Positions 1 through 12,827 of a stretch of 35,987 bases of DNA are shown piece by piece. The translations under genes were made by a program, and so were the position numbers. This DNA is from Paulinella micropora (lineage: Eukaryota; Cercozoa; Imbricatea; Euglyphida), in contig BJOX01000367.1 in NCBI GenBank assembly GCA_009731375.1, positions 585,147-621,133 on the forward strand, read 5' to 3'. A model generated the notes under the pieces. That model worked only from the letters and a program-made list of their open reading frames with translations. It ran no database searches and was not told the origin of the DNA. Each line of letters starts with the position of its first letter. The stretch's first letter is position 1.

Positions 1-555
1 GCTGCAGCCTTGGACCAGTGCCCTTTGCTCGACATAATTTCAGGAGCTCCCAAAAACTTCTTGTTTTCCTTTTCATGATAGAAGTAAATTGATAGAGTCA
101 GCAGTTCACCTGGTGAGCACTGTTCCCCTTGAATTCTTGCTATCTTCCAGCCCGGGGAAAGTTTCGACTGCTTTCTAAACTTTAGATTAACATCCTGAGT
201 GAGAAAGAAATTATACTTAAACTGTTTGTTGGTGCTACGCACTGCTTTGCCGGGCGCTCGGGGCTTGTTGATTTTCCAACACCGCTCAGCGTATACGAGA
301 GTATCAGATACAAAGGTTATTCCTTCCAACATCCAATAACCTGGCAGTCCAGATGGGCCCGTTGCAAAAGCAATTAGCCTATCCTCGGCTGCGGCAAGGT
401 TCTTGCTCAGCAACTCTTGTTGATGCTGCTCTTCCTGTTCCTGACTCCTGCTCCTGCTCCTACTGGTTCTACTAGGGCTTCTGCTGCTCCTGCTCCTACT
501 AGGGCTTCTGCTGATCCTCCTGGTTCTACTCCCACTGCTACTTTCGCTCCCACCA
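1..555 (-). CDS. Partial exon of an RS-rich protein (unrecognised)
   Basis: One minus-strand frame stays open for about 185 codons from about 555 to the window edge. Its N-terminal part is rich in Arg-Ser dipeptides (SRSPSRSRSS type), followed by a Gln/Glu-rich stretch and then a globular-looking segment with normal composition and several Trp and Phe residues (for example GYWMLEGITF and YFYHEKENKKF). RS-rich tracts are typical of splicing and RNA-binding proteins, but no family is recognised in the globular part. The 5' side merges into a CA/TG microsatellite, probably an intron, so neither start nor stop is visible. The frame is chosen for its length and composition; competing frames here are shorter and of low complexity. 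Function is unknown. Confidence 0.5.
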
Positions 556-1340
556 CACATACACACATACACATACATAGTATTACAACACACACCACAC
601 ATACACACATACATACATACAGTATGCATGTATGCATACATACATAGTATTACAACACACACCACACATACACACATACATACATACAGTATGCATGTAT
701 GTATGTATGTCTGTATGTTCTGTATGACTTGTATGTATGCATGTCTGTCTATCTGTATGTATGTCTGTATGTCTGTATGTATGCATGTCTGTATGTATGT
801 CTGTATGTATGTATGTATGTATGTATGTATAACCTATGTGTATGTATGTATGGTATGTATGTATGTACATATTTATATGTATGTGTATGTGTATGTATGT
901 CTGTGTATGTATGTATGGTATGTATGTATGTACATATGTATATGTATGTGTATGTGTATGTATGTCTGTGTATGTATGTATGGTATGTATGTACATACAT
1001 ATGTATGTATGTATGTGTATGTATGTATGTCTGTATGTTCTGTATGACTGTCTGTATGTATGCATGCCTGTCTGTATGTATGTCTGTATGCCTGTATGTA
1101 TGTCTGTATGCATGTCTGTATGTATGTCTGCATGTATGTATGTATGTATGTATGTATGTATGTATGTATGTATGTATGTATGTATGTATAACGTATGTGT
1201 ATGTATGTATGGTATGTATGTATGTACATATTTATGTATAACGTATGTGTATGTATGTATGGTATGTATGTATGTACATATTTATGTATGTGTATGTGTA
1301 TGTATGTCTGTGTATGTATGTATGGTATGTATGTATGTAC

Positions 1341-1371
<31 letters not shown>

Positions 1372-1610
1372 TGTATGTCATTGTATGTATGCATATATGT
1401 ATGTATGTATGTATGTATGAGTGTATGTATGTGTATGTATGTATGTAATGTATGTATGTATGTATGTATGTATATGCAGCATACATATTTATGTAACATG
1501 CATATGTATGCATACATGCATACATATATATGTGTAACATTGACACACACCACCACACACACCACACACACCACACATACACACACATACAATATGACAA
1601 TATGACAATA
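556..1610. repeat. Tetranucleotide microsatellite (TGTA/TACA)n with CA-rich ends
   Basis: About 1 kb of TGTA/TGTC/TGCA-type units with interspersed TATGG variants, bounded on both sides by CACACAC/ACCACAC tracts. Higher-order units of roughly 70-120 bp (for example the GTATAACCTATGTG and GGTATGTATGTATG blocks) recur several times, so the array has also grown by larger duplications. Open frames here are low-complexity Tyr/Met/Cys/Val or His/Thr/Tyr strings in all registers and are not genes. Confidence 0.95.
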
Positions 1611-2558
1611 TGGCTGGATTTAAGGGTACCCTTTAGCTTAAGCTAGATGGAGGTGAGATATTGAAAAATAGAGGTCACTTTCAATACATAATATGCAGAC
1701 TCTCTCTCGGAGAGGAGAGAGAGAGNNNNNNNNNNNNNNNNNNNNNNNNNNNNNNNNNNNNNNNNNNNNNNNNNNNNNNNNNNNNNNNNNNNNNNNNNNN
1801 NNNNNNNNNNNNNNNNNNNNNNNNNNNNNNNNNNNNNNNNNNNNNNNNNNNNNNNNNNNNNNNNNNNNNNNNNNNNNNNNNNNNNNNNNNNNNNNNNNNN
1901 NNNNNNNNNNNNNNNNNNNNNNNNNNNNNNNNNNNNNNNNNNNNNNNNNNNNNNNNNNNNNNNNNNNNNNNNNNNNNNNNNNNNNNNNNNNNNNNNNNNN
2001 NNNNNNNNNNNNNNNNNNNNNNNNNNNNNNNNNNNNNNNNNNNNNNNNNNNNNNNNNNNNNNNNNNNNNNNNNNNNNNNNNNNNNNNNNNNNNNNNNNNN
2101 NNNNNNNNNNNNNNNNNNNNNNNNNNNNNNNNNNNNNNNNNNNNNNNNNNNNNNNNNNNNNNNNNNNNNNNNNNNNNNNNNNNNNNNNNNNNNNNNNNNN
2201 NNNNNNNNNNNNNNNNNNNNNNNNNNNNNNNNNNNNNNNNNNNNNNNNNNNNNNNNNNNNNNNNNNNNNNNNNNNNNNNNNNNNNNNNNNNNNNNNNNNN
2301 NNNNNNNNNNNNNNNNNNNNNNNNNNNNNNNNNNNNNNNNNNNNNNNNNNNNNNNNNNNNNNNNNNNNNNNNNNNNNNNNNNNNNNNNNNNNNNNNNNNN
2401 NNNNNNNNNNNNNNNNNNNNNNNNNNNNNNNNNNNNNNNNNNNNNNNNNNNNNNNNNNNNNNNNNNNNNNNNNNNNNNNNNNNNNNNNNNNNNNNNNNNN
2501 NNNNNNNNNNNNNNNNNNNNNNNNNNNNNNNNNNNNNNNNNNNNNNNNNNNNNNNNNN
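1611..2558. other. Flank plus 833-N assembly gap
   Basis: Positions 1611-1725 are unique sequence ending in a GA-rich run. Positions 1726-2558 are N. Nothing can be said about the missing sequence; the GA run at its edge suggests the gap begins in a microsatellite. Confidence 0.95.
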
Positions 2559-3467
2559 ATATACATAACATAACAACATAATATTAATATCACCGCACAA
2601 TATATCTAAACAGAAATATTAATTTTAATAACTATAATATAATATTAATACTGAGCAGCTGAATACTAATTTAATATCGATATCTTCCTTAATACGCTCA
2701 ACTAGTACTGAATAACTAGGTTTCCACCTTAGATAAAGGTATAACTTACTAGCTATACTTTTCACGTGGACGTTCCCTGAGTCCAATTGTAAAATTATTC
2801 TCTCAATAAAAATGAAGAAGAAGAAGAAGAGAACTTCTTCGTTTTGAATTTGTCTTTGATGGTCTGGAATTTGTGCAAAATTACAACGTAAAATACGGAC
2901 GTTTTCCAAAAACACTTTCGATCAAGAAGGAGAAGAACTCTCTTCATGTTTTGCTCTGTGTGATGGGTTTCCATGTCCTTTCACGATGTATGCCCTAAAT
3001 TCATATAATGAATTTAGGGCATTCATCAAGTTATGTAAATAAAAGTTATGTGTCAACGCAAATGATGATGCTCACTGTAAGAACTCCAAACGAGTGGTAC
3101 GGTTGCTTTGCATTCATCACATTACGATTGAGATAAATCACCTGTTGTGTTTTGAGACGTTACATATTATAGACATAATATCTAACTAAGTTGTTTACCG
3201 TTTATTACACTACATAATTACTCTGTTTTCATTAATTCGAAAGTTGAGGATGCTCATCATAATCATGCAACATGCATGGAGATTGGTCGCCATCGTCTGT
3301 GTAAATCCTGTATCTTGAGTGACACGTTTCGATTGATACCCTAACTTCATGATATTAAATTAGTGCATTAATCAAAATATGTCACTTACGACTCATGATT
3401 CACACAAACGATGGCGCCCGATGTAATATATATATATGCCTGTATATATACGTATGCGCATATATAG
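2559..3467. other. AT-rich intergenic sequence, no gene seen
   Basis: No frame has convincing coding character. The stretch holds a near-perfect hairpin at 2985-3027 and a diverged copy of its core around 3337-3372. Otherwise it appears to be unstructured AT-rich spacer. Confidence 0.6.
2985..3027. repeat. 43-bp palindromic hairpin
   Basis: The arms at 2990-3004 and 3008-3022 are exact 15-nt inverted repeats (ATGCCCTAAATTCAT and its complement) around a 3-nt loop. They are extended on both sides by GATG/CATC across a single T-T mismatch. Around 3337-3372 a related but degraded sequence (ACCCTAACTTCATGATATTAAATTAG, broken here by changes) occurs in the same orientation. This looks like a small foldback or MITE-like repeat; no protein is attached. 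Confidence 0.75.
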
Positions 3468-3997
<530 letters not shown>

Positions 3998-4018
3998 GTT
4001 TTAGAATGCAGATTGTAG

Positions 4019-4252
4019 ATGGATGACTATGTAAGCTTCGAGGAGTTTCTTAGATTGAATAAACACAAACAGAGTCTGCCTTCATCTTCTACCCCAAAAA
4101 GTTCTTCGTCTTCTTCTTCTTCTTCTTCTTCTTCTTCTTCTTCTTCTTCTTCTTCTTCTTCTTCTTCTTCTTCTTCTTCTTCTTCTTCTTCTTCTTCTTC
4201 TTCTTCTTCTTCTTCTTCTTCTTCTTCTTCTTCTTCTTCTTCTTCTTCTTCA

Positions 4253-4284
<32 letters not shown>

Positions 4285-7200
4285 TTCATCTTCTTTTTCT
4301 TCTCTAGCTCGGATCCGGACGCACAAGCGCTCAGTTGATGGTGCATGTGTGAGCACGCGACAGAATCATTCTTCTTCTTCTTCTTCTTCTTCTTCTTCTT
4401 CTTCTTCTTCTTCTTCTTCTTCTTCTTCCACTCTATCTCGCACGCGCAAGCATTCTGAAGACGTGAGCAAGCGACAGAAAACTTTCAGTTCTTTTTCTCT
4501 TTCTTCCTCTCCCTCTTTCTCTTCCTCCTTCTCTGCTTCTTCTTCTTCTTCTTCTTCTTCTTCTTCTTCTTCTTCTTCTTCTTTTTCTTCTTCTTCTTCT
4601 TATTCTTCTTCTTCTTCTTCTTCTTCTTCTTCTTCTTCTTCTTCTTCTTCTTCTTCTGTAACTGCTGTGGCTATGCTAACTTCTGTTACTTCTGTCTTTG
4701 ATACTGTTGGCGGTCCTTTAGCTTTTTTCAATCAACAAGTGCGTCAGCATGAACAACTTATCCAACAGCTCATTGCTACTGTTTCTCCTACCGGAGGTAG
4801 AAAACCTTCGCATGTTGCTCTTTCTGTTGGTGCGATTCAGTCAACATCGGCTCCCGACCTTGAGCAACGAGCGTTAAGGATGCGCGCAAAGCAAGCAGCT
4901 GAATTCTTCAAGGATGTCTTGGAATCTATCAATCATGATATTCAAAAGAAGAGGGCTGGAGCTGCTCCCCTGACGATCGAGGATGTCTTGCAGCGAAGCG
5001 AGACATGGAAACGAGTTCTTGAACGCGCAGAAGAGGTCAACGTCCTATTATCTAAATTATGATATGCTAATGCAATCAAACATTTTCTACCTACTGCAGG
5101 TAGAAATACACAAGAAGCTATCAGAAAACACAATCACGCTAGCGAAGATGCGTGGTAGCGCGTTCACCGAAACAGTTGTTGGAGTTCTAGGTATGTTGCA
5201 GTGTCTTTTGCTATGAGTAAAAATGTTAATTTTCTACATATGCACATGTGCTGCCGCGCCGCGCTACTCCTGTTATATGTGTTGATTCTGTATGTTCATG
5301 ATCAACATATGCACGGTACGTATTTTGCTGTTATTGCTGTTATTGCTGTTGTTGCTGTTGTTGCTGTTGCTGTTTTTGTTTAATATTTTGTTGTTGTTGT
5401 TTGTTAAAGCAAGGGGCATCCCTCGACTGCGAGCAGCCAGCATGTTTGATGTTTCTCTAAGCAGTCTGGATGAATGCAAGAGAAGATACCTAGAAAGATC
5501 AGTCAATCCTGGTATCGGGAAATCTCTATTTGAGACTTTGCAGCAAAAACCCGGTGGTAAGAAGAAACTTATCCCTGATGAAGAGAAACTCACGACGAGG
5601 AAATGGATGTTGGAAAGAAATCTTTCCCGGTCTGGTGATACTCGCGAAATAGCTTGGATGTTGAAGCAGGCAGTGGATTTTTACTTTGAGGATTACCGTG
5701 CGTGTTTTGATTCTTTGTTAGTAGTAGCAACGCAGCTGTTTCCCAAGTACAAAGAAGAAGAGTTCCTGCGCGCTACTCCTCGTAATGAGTGGGAACGAAA
5801 CGTGCAACTTTATGTGACACACAAGGCAACTGGCGTCAAGCAGTACAAGTGTGAACAACGTGGGGTTGAATGCTCCAAAGATATTGCGCGTGCTGCGAAC
5901 TTGGCGGAAGGAGGTATTGATTTAGGTATGCATGATCCTTCTGATGAACATGCGGTGGCTGAATCAGACATGGAAGATGATCCGCTTTATTCAAACGATG
6001 ACAATCTCTACCGTCCTCGAAGCTACAACACTTTTTATTTCAACATCCTGAAAGGTGTGTCGATCCAGAAGCGGCCTCCAGAGTGTTTATGTGGTATGTG
6101 TTCTGGACTGCCTTCCTTACGAAGCCAAGTGACTGAGCTTGAAGAGTTGCTTGCAGAAGAGGACGAGCCTGGCACTAATCCGGGTGAGCCCTTGGAGGCA
6201 TGGAAATGGGGACACTACAAGAGCCGTGCAAATTGTGTGAAAGAATTGAAGTCACTGAAGGCAAAACTTCGATCACGTAACCAGCATGTGAAATGGAATG
6301 CGTCGCAGCGGCCAGAATCGAAGAGGCGGGAGCAGCACCTGGCACCTCACGAAGCAATGTTGACGCTAGATTTTGGTGGTATTTACGATAGTGATGGTAA
6401 GCCAGTATCAATCTTTGGTGCAACACTAACCACTCGCATCCCCCCCGCTGAGCAACAAGTTTCATCCTTGCTTCACCAGTATGTGTGGATCATATACACA
6501 AAGCCTAATCGTCCTAACACGGAGGCTAACAAGAACGCGAACACCGTCAGAATGTGTTTGTGTGAATTAGTAGATCCAACTAAAAACACTTATGACACAG
6601 GAAAGAGCCTGCTACATCAACTATGTCCCAATGTGACGCATCTCATTTTTCGAGGGGACACTGGTAATGGTTTCCGCGGGCTACCAGTTTGTTGGTACTA
6701 CAGCACATTCTACAGCGACTTTGGACTGACGGTAGAGTACATTCCTTATTATCCTCGACATGCGTACGGTCTCACAGACAGTGCTCTTGCACTTCTCAAT
6801 ACCTTCTTCAACAGGCTTAAGCGTGTCTCATTCTTAAGCGGTCCTAAAGCTTTTTATGAAGCCTTGAGACATGCGACCAGCCCAACTGAGGTCTCCGCAT
6901 ACTCAAGCGAACGACCGTTCTGTTTCGGGAGTTCACGCCTTCTCTTTACATCGAGGTTCCCAAGATGTCTGACAGTATCAACTTGGGAAGTGACAAGCTG
7001 GGTGTGATGAAAATCAGATATTTCGATTTCAGCGTTCAAGAAGAGCACGGTCGGATTATTCATCCGATAGGCATTATGAGGGTTCGTCAGTACGCCAACC
7101 TTGGCATGCATCCTGATGTGCAAAATCCAGCGATGGTCTGGGACATGCGCCCAGGCATGTCCAAGAAGAATTGTCAACCCTGCAGCAACAGGGAGGGACT

Positions 7201-7295
7201 GCCAATTCAGCTTACTGTTTATGATTGCAAGACTTCGCGATGTAATTTTGTTCGTCAGCAACATGCAGGTATATGTATATTGCATGCATAAGAAC

Positions 7296-7326
<31 letters not shown>

Positions 7327-7327
7327 A

Positions 7328-7367
<40 letters not shown>

Positions 7368-7377
7368 NNNNNNNNNN

Positions 7378-7423
<46 letters not shown>

Positions 7424-8370
7424 TTTGTTTCCTTAATGTGATTTTCGATTCAGTTACTCAGTATTAGTGTGACATGTAATTTTATTTCTGCTTTAGTAGC
7501 TGCTCTTCCTCGACCTCGGGCTGGGCAGCCTGCTGCAGGTGACAGGAGCCGCCGCCGCCGCCGCCGCCGCCGCTTGTCCACGAGCGACGAGGATGAGGAG
7601 GATGAGAATTCCTCATCTGAGGAGGCAGAGGAGGATACAAGAGAAAGAGCTTCAGGTCACAACCGCCAGCGCCAGCGCACTAGTACTGCAGCGCAGATTG
7701 AAGTAGAGAAGAAAAAAAAAAGAAATGACACGAAGAGAAAGAAGAATGAAAGTGATTGCTTGCCCGGCGTTGTTGATAGGTGGCGGTGATTCGAATAATG
7801 CGCAGTCGGAGAATGCTCATGTTGATGATAAAGCTCATGGGCAGGTGAGTGAGCAGCAGCTGCAACAGCAAGCTCTGATCGACGGCGATCGCGAGGCAGG
7901 CGGTCACGAGACCGGTGCCAGCGAAGTTGGTTCGATTGATCCAGCTTGCTGTAGACACATTCATAGTGTTTGAGTGGATAGATTACGAAAATCAGAATAA
8001 TCTTAAAAAACGCAAAGCAAAAAAGGTGAAGAACTTTAGCTTAGGAAAGGTTACCCACGTGGAAGTAGACGACGATGATCCAGCTCTCGAGTCTACAATT
8101 CATGTGAACATATGGGGTCATCCACCTGGCTCCAGCCAATATACAGGTGAGTATTTACCCGCTTGGCTATGTGGTGACGCGGAGAAACAATCCATGTATA
8201 ACCCAAGCACTGAAGCTGAAGAATACAAACCATGGGAGAAACTTGTATTAGCATGCAACATCATTTCCCTTGATGTTTCTATGAAGTCATCTGGACAGGG
8301 TGATGAATCGCCTCTACTTATTCAGGAAAACGATCAAAAACATAAAACAAGATTTAATAACATACAATAA
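4019..8370 (+). CDS. Spliced gene: poly-serine N-terminus plus RNase-H-like transposase-type domain
   Basis: Proposed exons are 4019-5035, 5100-5190, 5410-7268, 7497-7844 and 7945-8370; every junction keeps the frame. Exon 1 starts MDDYVSFEEF and is mostly serine tracts. Exon 3 has a CxxC pair (CLCGMC) and a helical Glu/Lys region. It also has motifs ordered as in DDE/RNase-H-like transposases: a strand with Asp (MLTLDFGG, near 6358), a second Asp strand (LIFRGDTGNGF, near 6650) and a His...Asp block (PRHAYGLTDSALALL, near 6760). Exon 4 has eight consecutive arginines, then acidic Ser/Glu/Asp sequence. The last exon has WIDYENQN and a GHPPGSSQYTGEYLPAWLCGD block I cannot name. The frame changes near 6890-6932 (a one-base slip or a 41-bp intron) and in an A10 run at 7712-7721. 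Transposase function is inferred from motif order only; it could be a transposon gene or a domesticated relative. Confidence 0.55.
4093..4660 (+). repeat. Coding (TCT/TTC)n serine tracts
   Basis: Three long runs of TCT codons inside exon 1, at about 4108-4310, 4366-4430 and 4537-4657, are separated by charged linkers (ARIRTHKRS and SRTRKHSEDVSKRQK). The two linkers resemble each other (R-x-R-x-H/K-K-x-S-x-D/E), so a tract-plus-linker unit may have been duplicated. The complementary strand gives meaningless poly-Glu and poly-Lys frames. Confidence 0.9.
7297..7420. repeat. (TA)n microsatellite with 10-N gap, in an intron
   Basis: A TA dinucleotide array interrupted by a fixed-size gap (7368-7377). 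It lies in the intron 7269-7496, whose donor (CAG|GTATAT) and acceptor (CTTTAG|TAG) join the flanking frames exactly (GCA G|TA GCT). Confidence 0.9.
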
Positions 8371-9571
8371 CACTTGAAACTTCCTGCTTCAGGAAGCAAT
8401 CTGCATCGCCTCAGCTTCCTTTCAGTGTCAAACCGCCTCAACGTGTAGATAATTATATTTTAATTTAAAATACTAATTTATAAGTTTTAGTACTATTTTA
8501 AATGAATTATTAAATAGAATATATATTCAATTCTGATTGATATTATTTCATAAATAATATAGTTACAATATTTGATTTATTCAATAATTACGTTGTAAAT
8601 TATTAATATTGTAATAATCTTATTTATTTGCTAGGACATATACTTAGTACAGGTTTGGTAGTTTGGTCGTGAAAACACAACTATTTTAAAATGACATCGC
8701 CTCCTTTTTACCTATATAATATGATGTACGTTACATAGTCCGGTTCAATTTCTGGAACTTGAGGTACATCTTTTGTGACGTCGGCAGTTGTCGGACTGGC
8801 GGGAATTGTTTTCGTATTGTTATTAATAAATTCTTCGAGTTTGGAAATCGCAAGCCGGTAGGAGGGGGACGACCCGAGTGCCGGTTTAAGACTGGAAGCA
8901 ATTGCGGAGGTTTTTGTCTATTGTATTAATGAGCGGTTTTTTTTTCATCGTTCGCTTAAATATGACAGAAGTATTTAATACCAGGTACTGCTAATATTGC
9001 CACATTTGGGGCTTAAAAACTTAAACAATCTACAAGATCCACAAATATGGTTTTAAGCCACAAATGTGGATTGCAGGGTTAATAAGCTTCAATGATAACG
9101 AAGTGCAAATACGTTTTTAAATTTTATTAATATTTGTAAGAAAATGAAGGTAAACGCATATAAGATCAATGTGTTATTGTTTACTGTCAACTTCGAAAAT
9201 TACTCTGCCAGGCCAGAACTGACCTGTCGCCATTTGCTACCCTGACATTTACCAGCTACTTTTTTGACCTACAAAATTTTTTCTTTCGCGTGAACGGCCA
9301 CTTGTCAGAAAAATTGCCGCAAAGTCAGGATTCTGGACTGAACAGATTACTTGAAAGTCGATAGTAATAGTAACGTTCAAGAGGGGAAGAAGAACGATTT
9401 TTTCGATTTTCTGAAATCGAGATTTGCAGGTGCAGAATTCAAATTATCAAAGTAAAAGCTATATTATTAAAAAAAAAAAAACGCCCACCTGTGACGTGAA
9501 AAAATACCTGGCGGACGAGATGTGGTCGCCTGCTAAGGGTGTAGGTGAGCGGGGTTGTGAAGGCGGGTTGA

Positions 9572-9572
<1 letters not shown>
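8371..9572. other. AT-rich intergenic sequence, no gene seen
   Basis: No coding frame of note. It contains a small CTTCCTG-ctt-CAGGAAG hairpin at 8380-8396, ten nucleotides after the stop of the upstream gene, which may mark its 3' end. It also holds a larger imperfect inverted repeat at 9000-9069. Confidence 0.5.
9000..9069. repeat. Imperfect 19-bp inverted repeat
   Basis: Arms 9000-9018 and 9051-9069 are complementary over 19 nt with one mismatch (CCACATTTGGGGCTTAAAA against its complement), separated by 32 nt. It could be a cruciform or the remains of a short foldback element. Confidence 0.6.
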
Positions 9573-9602
<30 letters not shown>

Positions 9603-9772
9603 GAGAGAGAGGAGAGAAGAGGAGAGAGAGAGAGGAGAGAAAGAGAGGAGGGCNNNNNNNNNNNNNNNNNNNNNNNNNNNNNNNNNNNNNNNNNNNNNNN
9701 NNNNNNNNNNNNNNNNNNNNNNNNNNNNNNNNNNNNNNNNNNNNNNNNNNNNNNNNNNNNNNNNNNNNNNNN

Positions 9773-9836
<64 letters not shown>
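9573..9836. repeat. (GT)n-(GA)n, 119-N gap and a 64-nt poly-G run
   Basis: A GT run followed by GA-rich sequence leads into a gap at 9654-9772. The right edge of the gap is an uninterrupted run of 64 G at 9773-9836. Such a run is either a true homopolymer or an assembly artefact at a gap edge. Confidence 0.9.
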
Positions 9837-9837
<1 letters not shown>

Positions 9838-12827
9838 AAGACAAACCCTATGAAAAATATATATATATATATGTACATATATATAAACAAAAAAAAGAAA
9901 AGTAGATTGTGCGACATGACGGCCCAAGGGTTCACAGGACTGAGTCAAAACTTTTCCGCAAAATATGACGGATGTCGCGGAGGGAAGAATGACTGCAATC
10001 ACAGGTGCAGGTGGACACGTGGTCTCGGCCTGTGATCAAAAGCACACAGCGAGGGAGCACAATAGAAAATAGTTAGTGCTAATAAAGTACAAATGAGAGG
10101 GTTTCTTGGTTATTGGAGGACAAGGCAGGAAAGACTGCAGACCCGCGTCGTTCTAGGCTAGTCTTGCGTCCACATTGCGCCAGGGCTCATTCGAAAGCTC
10201 CCACAATTGACAGCTTTCCAAGGCACCAAGGCGCAACAACAAGGACAACAATCCGAGCTTGCCGATAACGGACACAGTGCTTGCACTCCCCTCTTATGCC
10301 TGGGCCCAGAACAAACCACACGCCTCCCCCACAATGGCCCACGTGGCCTCTCCCGGCCACCAGCTTCCACATGCAGGTGGCTCAGTGGCCGGGAAAAACC
10401 ACGTCGGGGGGCTAGCCAAAGCTCACGAGTTCTGCGGCGCTCGCTGAGCCCGCTGAAGACGTGAAATTTTCGGCCAGCTACAGAAGGTTCCCGGAAACTC
10501 TGCGCGACAACCCCCCCCCCGCAACACGCGGTTGACCCAGGGCGCATGTTCTGGGGAACATTCTCCTCTTGTGGTAAATAATATGGGAAAGGGGGAAAAT
10601 CAGCGAATGGACAGCAAGCAAGGAATCTCAGACATACTGAGTAGTCCCTCGCTGGGCTGGTCAGAACGATCCTGTACTCCTGGCAAACACATAGGGAAAG
10701 CGCCGACATTCCAAGGCAGGAGCCCAGCAAACTTGTTCCAACGCAAACCTTTTTGACGGGAAAGGCGGTGGGAAAGGGGACTGCGACTTGATCTCCTGAT
10801 AGGCACATGTGTCCCATCACATGGGGATGTGCCAAGAAGAACAGGCAGGCCTATCGCATTTCAATTCGCCGTCAAAACATGGCGGAAAGAAGTTTCGGGC
10901 CAACGTGCAGGAAACGGGCCGTCCGTAACATGTGAATTAGGTGAAGAGATGTACCGATGCAGTTGCCACTATGGTAACGAACGGTCTATATCTAGCCGTA
11001 CCCTTACCAGGTGGAAATTAGATTAAGTGTAAATAAAGTCATAATCAAAATGAATCAGTATGTATCTAGTACGTAAATAATATAGTAGGAAGTTAGTATC
11101 GTAGTATGTGTAATATATTATTATATGAAGCATATAATATGTTTCAGTACATTATGCATATTATACACGTGTATTCGTCTATGTATGCATATCATTGCGT
11201 CTATGTATATATATTATTTAGACCATAAATCGAAAGAATGAGTTGACACCAAGGAGGGAAAAGGAGGGAAAGTGGGAGAGAGGGAGAAGGGGGGAGAGAA
11301 GGAAAACCGTCTTAGCGGCACAGATGAACACATATATACAGCAACAGCACAGCTCCGCTACGGTGTGGATTACCTCCCTTTCGTGTGAGTTTCTTTTTGT
11401 CTTCTGCTTCTTTTGGGGGGCGATTTGGGAGGTTTGGAGATGTGGTGTGCGAGAGGGAATCAGAACTAGCAGGGAAAAGAAAGCACAGGTGCAATTATTT
11501 CCACCATATCCAATGTAAAGACGCCGGGAATGTCCATATTTCATGGCCGAGTTCGTGGTGGGATATGGTCGAAAAAAAGAAAAAGAAAAAACAACCGGTA
11601 AGCTAGTGTGGCAAAAAAACCAGCACAGGGTGGACGGTAAGCTTCGCGTGGGGGAGGGTTGTGCTCGGGAAGGTTTTGCAGAGTGTATGAACTACGTCCC
11701 GAGAGCCCACGCGAAAGATGTGAAATGAGCACGTCCAACACGAATGACTCAAGCCACAAGTTTCTCCGTGAAATCTAACGAGAGTTGTGGTTGAGGTCTG
11801 GCTGCCCGGGAGTTTGTGTCCAGGTTACATGGAACAATCCCCGAAAAATGTCATCCGAGGGAATGAGGAATGACAGTGATGCAGCAAGCCACACACACTC
11901 CTCGCAAAAGTACAAGGGAAAGTTATGATAGGTTCTTTAGTACGCACCATGCACATTGATGAAAGAATGAACTTTTTGCACACCGAGTGCTCAGCCCCTG
12001 CGTGTGAGTGTGTTCAACACTTGTGTGATGCGATTGCATGTATTATGTATACATATACACACTATACATGCACATGTATATATGCTTGGTCCAACGAGGA
12101 TATAATAACATCACACAAGGCGAGAAGCGACAACCCGCGCGTGAGCTGAGAAACAAATGGGTTCAGTTCATGGTCCAACAACTGTCCGTGGTATTTGGTA
12201 GTTAAGGACACCTTTTTAAAACAAAAAGAGTTGCTGATGATCTGTAGGGCTACAATAAATAAAACGCTGTGTAAGCGAACTGTTCTAAGTTGGGTCGGAG
12301 CATGTTTCGTTGGCACATCACATTGCCGAGGTGTCTGGCTTGGCTTGTATGGTGTATAAGCAAAGTGCACGAACGATTCGTGAGCTTTCTAACGCGCCAT
12401 ACTGCGCAGGCACACGATGTGCAACGATTTTGCGCAACGAAGACGAAGTCTCTGGATGTGAGAAAAGGTCCTATCTCTATGCTGAGTTTAGGTTGATTCC
12501 CTGTTAGACAACTCTCACCACCACATCCTCGGTGTGAAGGATACCACAATAATATGGAAAGCAGAAAAAACAAAAACCAACCCAACCAAACCAATCCAAA
12601 CCAAACCAAATCAAAGATAAAACAAACCCATGAAAACCGAATCGAAGCGACAAAAACAGGTCATGGACTTGAGCTAATTTCTAGTAGAAAGCAAGCAAGA
12701 AAAAAAAAAAAAAAAAAAGAGACAAGACAAGACAAGAGAAAAAAAAGAAAAAAGAAATAAATAAATGATAATGATAAGAAAAACAAAGAGTGACAAGCAA
12801 GGCACGACAAGCCAGGAGGGCCGCGGG
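9837..12827. other. About 3 kb without a supportable gene
   Basis: Composition is mixed. Positions 10130-10920 are GC-richer and contain a 225-codon minus-strand frame (10158-10835), which has no recognisable motif and atypical composition and which I do not accept. Positions 11030-11220 are AT-rich, and 12540-12780 carry A-rich repeats. The right end is probably the 3' flank of the minus-strand gene that stops at 12828. Confidence 0.5.

Noticed and set aside
583-1605. Many overlapping frames of 70-240 codons on both strands
   Set aside because: They are translations of (TGTA)n and (CATA)n in all registers (Met-Tyr-Val-Cys or His-Thr-Tyr-Ile strings) with no non-repetitive content.
4027-4356. 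Poly-Glu and poly-Lys frames on the minus strand
   Set aside because: Antisense of the TCT serine tracts; the sense frame joins exactly to downstream exons.
10158-10835. 225-codon minus-strand frame
   Set aside because: Longest frame in a GC-richer stretch, but Cys/Arg/Pro-rich, without motifs, splice support or coherent domain pattern; most likely a chance frame.
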